Source: Physcomitrium patens (taxonomy: Eukaryota; Streptophyta; Bryopsida; Funariales; Funariaceae). Taken from it: a stretch of DNA of 64,000 bases. Made by a program: the position numbers and the translations under genes. The stretch covers positions 7,988,701 to 8,052,700 of the forward strand of contig NC_037261.1 in the NCBI RefSeq assembly GCF_000002425.4, given 5' to 3'. The notes under the pieces were generated by a model. The model saw only the letters and a program-made list of their open reading frames with translations. It was not told the origin of the DNA and ran no database searches. Positions 10,301-21,245 of this stretch are shown here, piece after piece (positions within the stretch are counted from its first letter, which is position 1; each line of letters starts with the position of its first letter).

Positions 10301-10855
10301 GCAGCAGAAGATATGGCAAATCGGTTGTCAGAGTTACATGCAATAATGAAGGCGCAGTTGAAGAAAGCTCAAGAACGACAAAAGATAAATGCAGATGTAT
10401 ATCGTAAAGAGCAACCACAACTCAACGTGGGTGATAAGGTATGGCTACTTCGTCGCAATATCAAGACCACTCGACCTTGTGACAAATTGGACTATCGTAG
10501 GCTTGGCCCCTTTTCTGTTTCTGAACAGATCAACCCAGTTGCATATCGGTTACATCTACCGGAGTCAATGAAGATCCATCCTGTATTCCACATGTCTCTT
10601 CTTGAACCATATAAGACAGTGGATATACAAGGAAGAAGACAAATGCCACCGCCTCCTATAGAAGTAGATAATAATGAAGAATTTGAGGTGGAAGAGATAT
10701 TAGACTCAAGGCGGCGCCGAAATAAGCTGGAATATCTTGTTCATTGGTGCGGATATGATATTAGTGAGCGCACATGGGAGCCATCCAGGAATCTAGCAAA
10801 TGCATCAGCTAAAGTCAAAGTTTTTCATCAACGACATCTATCAAAACCAAGATGA
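7292..10855 (+). CDS. pol: Pol polyprotein (protease-RT-RNase H-integrase-chromodomain), one in-frame stop
   Basis: Lies in the -1 frame relative to gag; the frame opens at 7292, so a 70-nt overlap allows -1 frameshifting. A TGA at 7493-7495 replaces the glycine codon of the protease D-S-G motif; after it the frame is open to TGA 10853-10855 (1085 codons from the ATG at 7598). Visible landmarks: RT YLDD (8510-8521); RNase H TDAS with its Asp at 8954; integrase zinc-binding HHCC (about 9599-9726); integrase D at 9812, D at 9992 and E at 10100 (35 residues between the last two, DD35E); chromodomain at about 10681-10845 (VEEILDSR, YLVHWCGY, TWEP). It should supply replication and integration functions. 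Autonomy is doubtful because of the protease stop. Confidence 0.93.
7493..7495 (+). other. In-frame TGA at the protease catalytic glycine
   Basis: The frame reads ALVDS-stop-ASSCFLDEEF. Aspartic proteases of this class have D-[ST]-G. Three of the four other copies here read AGA (Arg) at this codon (4050, 15998 and 29810 regions), and A5 (27470 region) reads TGA. No copy in the window keeps glycine. Confidence 0.85.
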
Positions 10856-10950
10856 AAACCTCTCTTATAAAAGAGACAAGATTGAGGCAAGATAACATTC
10901 AATTTTCTATCCTTATTTGTAACTTCTTTGCATTTTGTGACGCTAATTAG

Positions 10951-11373
10951 ATGGAGAGCCAACAACCAGCGGATTCAACTCAAGAACCTTCGTTTGCTGA
11001 CTTACCGGATGAGACATTACGATTGTCACAACCTTCAAGACGACGCAACCGAAATGAAGACCCTCAAGAACGACATGTTCTTCCTCGAATAGATGGTGAG
11101 ATACAACGCGTTTGGTATCACGACCTTGGAAGAGATTCTCGATGTTTGGTGATATTATTGGAGATAGGAACGACTCCTGATGGTGTTTCAAATGTATTAT
11201 TTGAAGGAAGTTATGAAGGCCTCAACAGTGATCAAATAACAGGGTGGTCTTCTCGCCCTGGAATGGGACACTATCGATGGCTAAGAAGACCCATCAACTA
11301 TCTTCGAAGAGAACAAAGATCAGAGTATGTAGCAAATACAATTCGCCGCATATTAGATTTTCTCAATATATAA
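10951..11373 (+). CDS. ORF3, conserved protein of unknown function downstream of pol
   Basis: 140 codons, starting 95 bp after the pol stop and ending 41 bp before the 3' LTR, on the same strand. The product is hydrophilic with an Arg/Gln/Glu-rich N-terminal 50 residues, a middle stretch with SRCLVILLEIG, and a C-terminal block GMGHYRWLRRPINYL followed by charged helices ending ILDFLNI. I recognise no known domain. It is not host flanking DNA: decayed versions occur at the same place in A1 (13715), A3 (23449) and the divergent family B (33159-33512), where the C-terminal block is clearly homologous. How it is expressed (subgenomic RNA, reinitiation) is not visible. An envelope is unlikely, as there is no signal peptide or membrane segment. 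Confidence 0.8.
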   Translation: MESQQPADSTQEPSFADLPDETLRLSQPSRRRNRNEDPQERHVLPRIDGEIQRVWYHDLGRDSRCLVILLEIGTTPDGVSNVLFEGSYEGLNSDQITGWSSRPGMGHYRWLRRPINYLRREQRSEYVANTIRRILDFLNI

Positions 11374-11400
11374 TCACCGCTCCTCGTGGAACTCGTCCCT

Positions 11401-11414
11401 AGAAGGGAGGGTAA
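11401..11414 (+). other. Polypurine tract of the young element
   Basis: agaagggagggtaa directly precedes the 3' LTR. It is the expected primer for plus-strand DNA synthesis. Decayed equivalents occur before the A3 3' LTR (aaagatagagtaa) and the B 3' LTR (aaaagaggatgtga). Confidence 0.85.
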
Positions 11415-11944
11415 TGTCACGGACATACATATAATTACCTATATGAATAGATAAAAGTATGTAAAAGTAGGTTAATTGTGTAATATCTTCTAGAGAAGCT
11501 TCTTAGAAGCTTCATCGACGCTGCTTTGACTTTATAGGAGTCTATAGTTGACTTTTAGGTTAGAAACTTGGTCAACAAGTTAGCCATGTGCCACGCATGT
11601 TGGAAGCTTAAAGAACAAGCTAACTACGTGGTCCATCCATAGAAAACTTGCCTTGCAAGCAAAGGCATGTGGCCTAGAAAGTCAACATATATTGGAGGTC
11701 TTATAGAACATCGCCACGTGGCTTCTAGTTAGATAGTATATATAGAGGCAAGAGTGAAGCCCTCTTCACTCTTGTCAACTCCTTTCTTGCTTCTAGTCTA
11801 GTTTCAAGGGTCTCTAGTTTTCTTGTATTTTGGCAATAGCCATTCCAGTTTCTTTCTTAATATACATATTTCTATTTTGTCCTATTTCTTTTTGAGAAAA
11901 GTCTCACTTACTCTTTAGCTTTCATCGAGTTCTTGTCCCTGACA
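11415..11944 (+). repeat. 3' LTR of the young element
   Basis: 530 bp, one difference from the 5' LTR. Followed by GTATT (11945-11949), the right target duplication. Confidence 0.97.
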
Positions 11945-13613
11945 GTATTTCATATCTTCATGTATTTTAAATTAGAACATGTCTTTATCAAGATTAGATT
12001 TCAAGTTCACTTATCAACTTAGAAAAATAAGAAGATTTGTCAAATGCTCTTTCTAAATGTTCTTATCTTATACCAAAATAAGAAGATGCATCTTTTGATC
12101 AATAAAGAATGATTTCTTTGAAGTCAGAGCATTTTCACCTTTGAGCAATAAAATCAACATTGACTTTTGATTCAACATTTGTCAAGCAAATTCACTCAAG
12201 TATGTCTTTTGATCTTCTTATCCATGATATCAAGAATAATTCTTATAACTCTCATGATACTTTCAAGTTTAAGTTTAAGAACAACCTACTATATTTTGAT
12301 GGAAGATTATATACTCTAAAAGGTAAGATACAATTACGTGTTCTTCAAACTTGTCATGACTTTTTAGCAGCCAAAAATTTTGGATACAACAAGATTTTAG
12401 AGCTAATATCAAGAGATTTTTCCTGGCTTCAAATGTGGAAGGAAGTAAAAAACTTTGTACAAACATGTGATATTTTTTCAAGTTCGAAGTTTCTTTAGCA
12501 TTGACCTTAAGAACTTCTGCAACCATTTCCTATTCCAGAACAATTATGGCCTTCTGTTTCTATAGATTTTATCATAAATCTACCAATTTTAGGTTCATAT
12601 GATTCTATATTCGTAGTAATAGATCATTTATTAAGATAAAAAAATTTTGTACTACGTACAAAATCTATCAAAAGTGAAGAAACGGCTAAGCTTTTTCTTA
12701 ATAATATCTATTGCTATTACGGAGAGCCTAAAGATATGATATTAGATAGGGGGACTCAATTTATATCAAGATTTTAGAATATCCTTTTTAAGATTATAAA
12801 GGTAGACATAAAGTTCTTTTTGCCTTTTCATCTTCAAATTAATGGACAAATAGAACAAGTAAATGAAATTTTAGAGTAGTACTTGAGGTATAACATCAAC
12901 TATCTTCAAGATGATTGGACAATTCTTTAACCATTGCCAAAGTTTACATATAAAAATTCAATATATTCTTCCACTTAATATTTTTTTCTTTTTTTTTTAT
13001 CAATTACGGTTATCATCTATGACTTGATACTTTTGACTTTTCAAAAGTTGATAATCCTATGGCAAAAGATTAAGCAAATCATTTGTCTAAACTACATGAA
13101 AGAATGAAGGCACAGTTAAAGGGAGCTCAAGAACAACAAAAGATTAATACGAATGCTTATCGCAAAAAACAATCAAAATTCAATGTAAGTAAAATGATAT
13201 AGTTACTTTGTCGTAATATCAAGACTACTCATCTTTGTGATAAGTTAATCTATCATAGGCTTGAACCTTTTTCTATTAGTGAATAAGTTAATTATATTGT
13301 TTTATGATCATATCTACTGAAATCTATGAAGATCTATCTTATATTTCATGTATCTCTTCTTAAGCTATATAAGATAATGAATATCTTGAAAAGAAGACAA
13401 ATGCCACCTCTTCCTATAGAAGTTAATAATAATCAAGATTTTGCTGTGGAAGAAGTCTTAAAGTTAAGGTGGTACTAAAATAGATTGAAATATCTTGACT
13501 TTTGGCATGGATATGATATTAGTGAAATTACATAGAAGCTAACAAAGAATCTTATAAATGTAGCAAAGAGAGTTGAGAATTTTTATCAACAACATACATC
13601 AAAATTAAGATAA
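11945..13613 (+). pseudogene. Decayed RNase H tail-integrase-chromodomain part of A1 pol
   Basis: Resumes A1 pol exactly where it broke at 5611. Integrase HHCC region about 12340-12480, DDE core about 12560-12860, chromodomain about 13440-13600, and a taa at 13611-13613 where the intact copy has tga. The longest remaining open part is 12160-12498. Glutamine codons have become stops, for example caacag read as caatag-type changes. Confidence 0.8.
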
Positions 13614-13714
13614 AAATAAAAAATCTTTGCTATAAAAGAAACAAGTTTAAAAAAAGATAACAATCTACTTTCTATCTTTTTTTATAGATTTTGTATATTT
13701 GTGATGCTAAAGAG

Positions 13715-13872
13715 ATGAAAAACAAACAACTAGTAGATTCAACTTAAGAACTTTGATTTGCGGACTTATCAAACAAGACATTGCAATTGTCACAACCTTC
13801 AAGACAATAAAATCAAAATGAAGATCCAAAAGAAAGACATGTCTTTCCTCAAATAAATGGCGAGATATAATG
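13715..13872 (+). pseudogene. A1 ORF3 remnant, truncated
   Basis: Begins atgaaaaacaaacaactag, aligned with the ORF3 start of the young element, and is recognisable to the equivalent of the DGEIQ residues. It is then cut by an inverted LTR fragment. An internal taa follows the ST dipeptide. Confidence 0.65.
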
Positions 13873-14090
13873 TTATTGTATTATGTGAAGTATTACTTGA
13901 GAATGCACTTCGCACTTGATTATAGAAGATAGAATAGAAATTATAATAAAAAAATTATTTTTTTAATAAAGTACTAAATAAATTCTAATTAAATCTTAAC
14001 ATTGTTAAATAAGCTTTAATCAATTACAAAAGAAACTTTAAAGAAATTACAAAAGAAATAATAAGAAATCTTTAAAAAGTTGAAAAATAA
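13873..14090 (-). repeat. Inverted 3'-terminal fragment of the 17947-19524 LTR family
   Basis: The reverse complement matches the last 200 bp of the insertion at 17947-19524, for example caagtgc...gcattctcaa and agatttcttatt. It starts tgttatt, a decayed TGTCAT end, and is truncated at the A2 LTR. Confidence 0.65.
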
Positions 14091-14093
14091 TCC

Positions 14094-14651
14094 TATCATA
14101 GATATATACATGTTAGCCAATAATTACCTATATAAATAGATAAAAGTAGATATAATTAAATAAAAATCTATTAATTCTATAATATCTTCTAAAGAAGCTT
14201 CTTAAAAGCTTTATAGATGTTTTTTTGACTTTATAGGTATCCATTGTTGATTTTTAAGTTAAAAACTTGGTTAATAAGTTAACCATGTGCTATACATGTT
14301 GGTAGCTTAAAGAGCAAGTTAACTATATGGTACACATATAGAAAAACTTGTCTTGTAAGTCAAAGCATTTGTCTTATAAAGTCAACATATATTCAAGGTC
14401 TTATAGAACATCGCCACATAACTTCTAATTAGATAATATGTATAAAGACAAGAGTGAAGCTCTCTTCATTTTTGTCAATTCCTTTTTTTTATTTCTAGTC
14501 TAATTTCAAGAGTTTCAAGTTTTCTTGTCTTTTGGTAATAAGCCAATCCAGTTTCTTTTTAATATATGTACTTTCTTATTTCTATTTTGTTACTTTTTTT
14601 TATAAGGATTTCATTAGTTTATGCATCATCTTATAATTCATGTTTCTAATA
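14094..14651 (+). repeat. 5' LTR of A2
   Basis: Family-A LTR, about 558 bp, from tatcatagatata (decayed TGTCACGGACATA) to tttctaata (decayed TCCCTGACA). Two bases later it reads ttgataagagt, the self-primer binding site with one C-to-T change. Confidence 0.8.
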
Positions 14652-14857
14652 GATTGATAAGAGTATACTTATAATATCATAGCTTTGTCTTGTGTTGATT
14701 AAGAGTAGATTACTCCTTTCTCATGATAAGACATAAGCATATTAGAAGCTGTGGATTATCCTCTTCTAAATTGATATTATTCTTAGTATTTTCTTTGTCC
14801 TTAAGTCCTTTCTTTTACTTATCTTTAGTGATATTAGATATTTCTTTGAGTATTATT

Positions 14858-15860
14858 ATGGCAAAGCTTGTTGAAATGAAGAGTGCAATAGTACAAATGT
14901 AAGAGCAATTGAAGGAGTTGATGCTTGTGATGCATCAACTTATCTTTCCATCATAAGGATCAACAAGAATGGTAGAAAGTGAGGATATAAAGATGATTAG
15001 AGCTGCTTCAATATGTGCACTAAATCATGTCCCTTCACCCATGGTAGAACATCCTTTAAGTGTTAAAGAACCAAGAGTTGCCCTACCCCAGAAGTTTGAT
15101 GGTACAAGATCTAAATTTTGAGGATTTATCAATCAAGTACAACTTGTGATTGAACTTCAACGTCAAAACTATCCAACTCTAAGATCACAAGTTAGATTCA
15201 TTGATACACTTTTTTTCAAGTTTACTACTATCACAATTTTCATCTTTTTTTGAATGACAAGATCCAATATTGGATAATTTAGAGGTATTTTTGGAAGAAT
15301 TTTGGTCCATGTATAGAGAATATAATGCAACTCATGTTGTAATGAATAAGATCTATATTTTGTAATAAGGCAATCAATCTGTAATATTATATGCTTCCAT
15401 GTTTTGACAACTTATAACTTATATCAAGTAGAATAATGCTGTATTTTTTAGCCAATTTTTCTATGGATTATAATATGAAGTAAAGAAATTGATGCTCAAC
15501 TTACTTGATTCTGAAACATTGAATCAAGCAATTGACTTTGCTATAAAGTGTAACAATGAACTTTATGAATTTTGATCTAAGAATCTTACCATTGGGCTTC
15601 AACATTACTATAATTCAATGGCAATATTATCATCTCTTCAACATACATTTAGAAGTAGAAGATATACAAATTGATGCAATGCATTTTAAACCTATTATTG
15701 AGGAAGAAAAGACTTGTCACCATCAAAAAATATTTTACTTATATTGTGGAGAACCTAAATACATTGCTTAACATTGTCTAAAGAAGTGACAAAACCACAA
15801 AGAAGATACAGTTATCAAAAAAGACAATGTGTCAAAAAATGAATTATCTAGCTACAATAG
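14858..15860 (+). pseudogene. Decayed gag of A2
   Basis: Collinear with the intact gag over its whole length, starting MAKLVEMKSA and ending at the equivalent tag. The zinc knuckle reads YLYCGEPKYIA then a stop in place of a glutamine codon (caa to taa). Many stops arise from tgg, cga and caa codons. Confidence 0.8.
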
Positions 15861-17946
15861 AGATTGTGCGGCTAGAATCTTGTACAATTTGTAATGAAGG
15901 TCCTATCCTCTCCTCAAAATCCTCTCCTTATTTTATAATAGATGTGCATTTATGACCTAATAATCATAAAGCCTCTGCTTTGATAGATTCAAGAGCCTCG
16001 GCTTGTTTCTTAGATGTAGAATTTATTAAAAATCATAAAATATCATTATTATAAAAAACTAAACCTATTTATGTAGAAATCATAGATGGTCGTCTGTTAT
16101 CTACTAGAGATATTACTCATGAAACACTTCCTATGGATGTAGCAATAAATGGTCATAGTAGTTGCGTAATCTTTAATATAATTAGATTTCTCTCTAATCC
16201 AGTCATTTTAGATTTATCATGGTTAAAAAAATATAATCCTTGCATAGATTGGATTTTTTAAACTCTTGACTTCTCTAAAATTATAACTAAGAGTGAAATC
16301 AATCTAGTAAAAAGTCATAAGTCTAGCACAATAAAACTTATGTTTGTAGGTACAAGAGTTTTTTTGCATATTACCAAAGAATGATCACTTTGTTTCATTT
16401 ACACTACACTTATTTCTAATAATGCAAAGTCTTCAAGTCGCATTCGAAGCCAATATCAAGAGTTTCAAGATGTATTCAAGAAAAAGAATGTAGATACTCT
16501 TCTAGAACATCGTCCCTATAACTGCTCAATCGACCTTAAAGAAGGAGCACAACTTCCATTTGGACCAAGCTATAGTTTATCACAAAATAAATTAACTGAA
16601 TTCAAAGAATATATTGAAGAAAATCTGGCCAAGAATTTTATACACCATTTGAAATCTCCAATAAGAGCTCTAATCTTATTTATAAAAAAAAAAGATGGAT
16701 CATTATGGATGTGTGTTGATTATCAAGGACTCAAGAAGATCACCATCAAGAATATGTATCCTCTACCTTTGATATCTGGACTTCTCAAATAATTGAATCA
16801 AGCTAAGATCTATACAAAAATAGATCTACATCATTATCTTAATAATATTCTATCTTGGGATAGAGTCCTACATCTCTTAATTTTTGTAACATATGACAAA
16901 CATGAAGTTCATGTTCATCTGTGTTTTTAAAATAGATCAAGATGTTATTCAAATAATATACAATGAAATTGTCAAAAAATACTCAAAATACACCATTTAT
17001 TAGATGTTGAAAAGCTATCAATGCATTTGTAAGTCCAAATGTATTAGACTTTACCTATCTTATTTGTGAAGAAATAAGATGGATCTTTACAAATATGTAT
17101 GACTATTGAGGATTCAACAAGATCACGATCAATAATAAGTATCCTTTATCTTTGATTTTAGAACTTCTTGATCAATTAAATAAAACAAAGATCTATGTAA
17201 AAATAGATCTACAAGGAGCATATAATCAAATATGCATTAAGAAAAGAGATGATTGAAAAATTATATTTCAAACTACGTATGGGTATTTCAAATATAATAT
17301 CATGCCTTTTGGACTCACGAATATATGAGCTATTTTGCAACATTTAATGAATGATGTCTTTTGTAAGTTTTTTTTAATGATTTTGCCATATATTTTTGGA
17401 CGATATCTTAATCTATACTAAAAACACAAAAGAGCATGAAATTCATGTTTGTTGACTATTACAAAAACTCAGAGATACAAGATTATATGATAAGTTAAAA
17501 AAGTGTGTATTCTATATTATTTAAGTTGACTTCTTAGGATATTTCATTTCCAACAAAGAGCTAATGATGGATTCGAAGAAAATCCAAACTATCATGTATT
17601 GAATGATTCAAAAAATAATAAGAGATGTGCAATGCTTTTTGAGCTTTGTCAATTACTATCGGATCTTCATTTCTGAATCAAGAATTTGATGCTGTATAAA
17701 GGAGTTTATTTTTGCACCAATCTTATATCATGTTGACTTTTCAACGGTATTTTTTATGGAAGCAAATGCATTAGACTTTGCCTTCAATGCAGTATTATTA
17801 CAAATAGGAGTAGATGACAAAATCCATCTAATAGCTTTTTATTCTAAAAACTTTTCAACAACCAAGATTGATTATGAGATCCACAATAAGAAGCTTTTTG
17901 CAATCATGGATTTATTTCAAGAATGGCATCATTATTTGGAAGGTAT
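15861..17946 (+). pseudogene. Decayed, rearranged pol of A2 (protease to RNase H)
   Basis: Protease with D-S-R-A near 15988-16002, then RT up to the KIYTKIDL motif at about 16825. Here a reversed RT fragment intervenes (16829-17042), after which RT begins again from the equivalent of PILFVKKK (about 17050) and continues to RNase H (TDAS equivalent near 17760). The RNase H sequence is cut at 17946 by the LTR insertion. The double start shows that two pol copies were joined. Confidence 0.75.
16829..17042 (-). pseudogene. Inverted RT fragment
   Basis: On the minus strand it reads GLTNA.IAFQHLI, then a YLNNILIYFKN version of the YLDD motif, then LQKLRDVGLYPK, so it is the palm region of RT in reverse orientation within the plus-strand A2 pol. 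Confidence 0.75.
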
Positions 17947-19524
17947 TGTCATGTTGTAACATGACTATATAGTAAAAGATGATAATATGGATCTTATTAT
18001 AGAAGAGCCAAGTTAAAAGATAAAGTAAAAAAACATAGATGAAAGATAATTAGATAGTAAAAATTTTAATAGTAGTACTATCTTTTTAAAAAAGTAACTT
18101 CTACTTACTTTATAGGGCCATAAATAAGGTAAAATAAGATAGATTGGAAAAATAAATGATGTAAGTATCTTTAAGAAAAATTTAAGATTAAATTCTATCA
18201 AAAGTTACTTAGAAAAGCTAAATATTGATATCCAAAGAAGGCCGGTTATGAACTAAGATTGAAATCAGATCCCAAGGCACTAAACCAAGCCTCGACAATG
18301 ATTCTAGGACTCTTTTGTTGATTGCAAAGTAAGATTTGATAGCAGACTAGATAAGATTTCTATGAGCATTGATTTTGTGTGATTTTTATTTTTAATGACT
18401 TAATAAAGGCTTAACAAAGTCAAGTTTGTTTCAAATGACTTAGATTTTTGTGAAATAAAAATAAGGTTGATATTTTGGAGAATTTTGTAATAACTTTGTA
18501 AGAGATCTACAAGTAAAATTTTGTGTATTAATGGTTATGGTTGTGATAAATACGTAATGTGAATTTTACCTTGATCTAATCATTGAATTGAGGGTTATTG
18601 AGGTTTAAGTGGATTAAGGTCTCAAAAAGTAGAATTTTAGGTCCAATAAGGATTTTTAAGGTTTCTTGCAATCTATTAGTTGGATTAAAGTAAAATTTAT
18701 AAATAAGGATAGTAGACTTTTTTTTCTATATATACAAGAATTTTGAAATCAATCAAATGAAAAAAAAAAAAAAGGAATATTGGCTCTAAGAGATTGGCAT
18801 CAAGATTGAAGAAGGAAGATGGCTAATACTTGAGCAAGTTTTTGAGGTTATCGTCTATTTGATAATTTCGATCCTTTTCATATTTTTTGTACTTGTTGTC
18901 AATTTAATTATTAAAAATTATGTAAATTTTGAGTTAAGATCAACGGTTCATTCATTAGTTATTGACGTTTAAATCTATTATAGGAATTATTAGGATTTAG
19001 TTTAGGATTTAGGATTTGATTAAGGATTAGAGTTTGGTTAGGATTTGATTTAGGATTAGGATTTGGTTAAGATTTGATTTAAGATTTTGAATTTGGTTAG
19101 GGTTTAATTTAGGATTAAGATTTGATTAGGAGTTGATTTAGAATTTAAGATTTGAGTAGGATTTAATTTAGGATTTAAGATTTTATTAAGATTTATTTAG
19201 GATTTAAGATTTAGTTAGTTTATAGCCTAAAATTTGAATTAAGTCCAATAGGATTTTAACTAGGATTAAATTAAGATTGAATTAAGATGTATTTAAAATA
19301 TATTTGTAATCAATTTAATATTTTTTTAAGATTTCTTATTGTTTCTTTGTAATTCTTTTGAGGTTTCTTTGGATCTGATTAAAGCTTACTTAATATTATT
19401 ATGGTCTTATTAGAGTTTAGTTAGTTTTCTATTAGAGTTAGGATTTTGTTGTTGCAATTTCCATTCTACCTTCCATAGCCAAGTGCTCGGAGCATTCTCA
19501 AACAAGACTTCATGTATTATGATA
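17947..19524 (+). mobile_element. Solo-LTR-like insertion (family C) in A2 RNase H
   Basis: About 1.58 kb beginning TGTCATG and ending ATGATA (decayed TGACA-type end). The RNase H sequence continues on both sides. The flanks gtat (17943-17946) and gcac (19525-19528) are compatible with a 4-5 bp duplication of GCAC after C-to-T decay. No protein-coding content is seen. It includes a run of variant GGATTTAG/GGATTTG repeats near 18985-19215. A reversed fragment of the same family is at 13873-14090. Confidence 0.65.
18985..19215 (+). repeat. Degenerate short tandem repeat
   Basis: Many variant copies of an approximately 7-13 bp unit around ggatttag / ggatttggtta, lying inside the family-C insertion. 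Confidence 0.75.
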
Positions 19525-21245
19525 GCACCTTGAGTTTAGTCACTATGTATACGGATTACAAGAAACTCAAGTATTTTATGTCAACATGTGTTTTAAAACA
19601 TTTAATGAATGATTTTTTTTGTGAGTTTCTTAATAATTTTGCCATATGTTATTTAGATAATATCTTAATCTATTCTAGAAATACAAAAGAGCATCAAATT
19701 CATATTTGTTATATATTACAAAAACTTAGAGATATAGGATTATATACTAAGTTAAAAAAGTGTGTATTCTATACAATTTAAGTTGACTTCTTAGGATATT
19801 TTATTTCCAACAAAGGGCTAATGATGGATCCGAAGAAAATCCAAACTATCATATATTAAATGATTCAAAAAATAGTAAGAGATGTATAATGTTTTTTAGG
19901 CTTTGTTAATTACTATTGGATCTTCATTAAGAATTTTTCTCAAGTTAAAATTCTACTTACATATTTGACTTATAAAAATAAACTTGAGTGGAATAAAGAA
20001 GCCAAAGTATCATCCAATGCTTTAAAAAAGATTTTACTTTTGTATTAATTTTATATCTTCTTGACTTCTCAAAGGTATTTTTCATAGAAGCAAATATATT
20101 AGACTTTGCCTTGGATGCAGTAATATCACAAATGGGAGCAAATGACAAATTCCATCTAGTAGCTTTTTATTCTAAAATATTTTTATCACTCGAGATTGAT
20201 TATGAGATCCACAACAAAGAGTTCATTGCAATTTTAGATTCATTTCAAGAATGGAGTTGTTATTTAGAAGGCACTTGGAGCCCAATCTTTATGTATATAA
20301 ATCATAAGAATTTCAAGTATTTCATATCAATACATATTTTAAATTATTGCCAAACTCATTAGAACATGTTCTTATCAAGATTAGATTTCAAGATCATTTA
20401 TCGACTTGAAAAAATAAGATGGTTTGTTAGTTGCTCTTTCTAGACATTCTTATCTTATATCAAAAGAAGGAGATGCATCTTTTGATCAATAAAGAATGAT
20501 TTTCTTGAAGTCAAAGTATTTTCACCTTCAAGCAACATAATCAATATTGACTATTGATTCAATACGTATCAAACAAATTCAATCAAATATGTCCTCTAAT
20601 ACTCTTATCCATGATATCAAGAATAATTTTTATAAGCCTTATGATACTTCTAAGTTCAAGTTTAAGAACAACCTACTCTATTTTAAGGCATGATTATATA
20701 TTCTAAAAAGTAAAGCATGATTACGTATTCTTCAAACTTGTCATAACTTTCTAATTGCCAGACATTCTGGATACACTAAGATTTTGGAACTAATATCAAG
20801 AGATTTTTGATGGCTTCAAATGTAGAAGGCGGTTAAAGACTTTGTACAATCATGTGATATTTGTTCAAGATCCAAGACTACTTAGCATTGAACTTAAGGA
20901 CTTCTTCAACCATTATCTATTTCTAAACAACCATGGTCTTTTATTTTTATGGATTTTATCACAAAACCTCTAATCTTAGATTTTTATGATTCTAACTTCA
21001 TGATAGTAGATCATTTTATCAAGATGGCACATTTTTTACCATATACAAAATCTATTACATGTGAAGAAATGACTAAGTTTTTTCTTAATAACATCTATCG
21101 CTATCACGAATTGCTTAAAGATATTATATTAGATAGGGGGACTTAATTTATATCATGATTTTAGATAATCTTTTTTCAGATTTTAAAGGTAGATATAAAG
21201 CTTTCTTTGGCTTTTCATCCTCAAATTGATGAATAAATGAAATAA
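19525..21245 (+). pseudogene. Chimeric pol: RNase H tail of A2 fused to RT-onward of A3
   Basis: The first 70 bp continue A2 RNase H (VTMYTDYKKLKYFMSTCVL). At about 19597 the sequence jumps back to RT (KHLMNDFFCEFL, then CYLDNILIYSRN, a YLDN version of the YLDD motif) without a break in the open frame, then runs through RNase H (20040-20350) into integrase (HHCC about 20720-20880, first D about 20953). The jump is in a gttttaaaacattt tract. It ends at an insertion at 21246. Confidence 0.75.

Larger units (their letters stand above)
5612..11944 (+). mobile_element. Young near-intact Ty3/gypsy chromovirus (family A reference copy)
   Basis: 6333-bp element with two 530-bp LTRs differing at one position only (C at 5777, T at 11580), flanked by a perfect 5-bp duplication GTATT (5607-5611 and 11945-11949). 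Order: LTR, self-primer binding site, gag, protease-RT-RNase H-integrase-chromodomain in one pol frame, ORF3, polypurine tract, LTR. The domain order and C-terminal chromodomain place it among chromoviruses. Mosses are known to carry Tcn1-like chromoviruses, which is my best guess for the clade. One in-frame TGA disrupts the protease; otherwise gag, pol and ORF3 are open. It is inserted in the RNase H region of A1. Confidence 0.96.
2604..13872 (+). mobile_element. A1: old Ty3/gypsy chromovirus, split by the young element
   Basis: A decayed family-A element: partial 5' LTR (2604-2953), gag (about 3164-3910), pol in two parts (3911-5611 and 11950-13613) and an ORF3 remnant (13715-13872). The two pol parts join exactly in the RNase H region once the young element and one copy of its GTATT duplication are removed. 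The 3' end is lost: ORF3 stops abruptly at 13872, where an inverted fragment of another LTR begins. All frames contain many stops, mostly explainable by C-to-T or G-to-A changes relative to the young copy. Confidence 0.8.

Noticed and set aside
10951..11373. ORF3 as a retroviral-type envelope
   Set aside because: No signal peptide, no hydrophobic membrane segment and only 140 residues.
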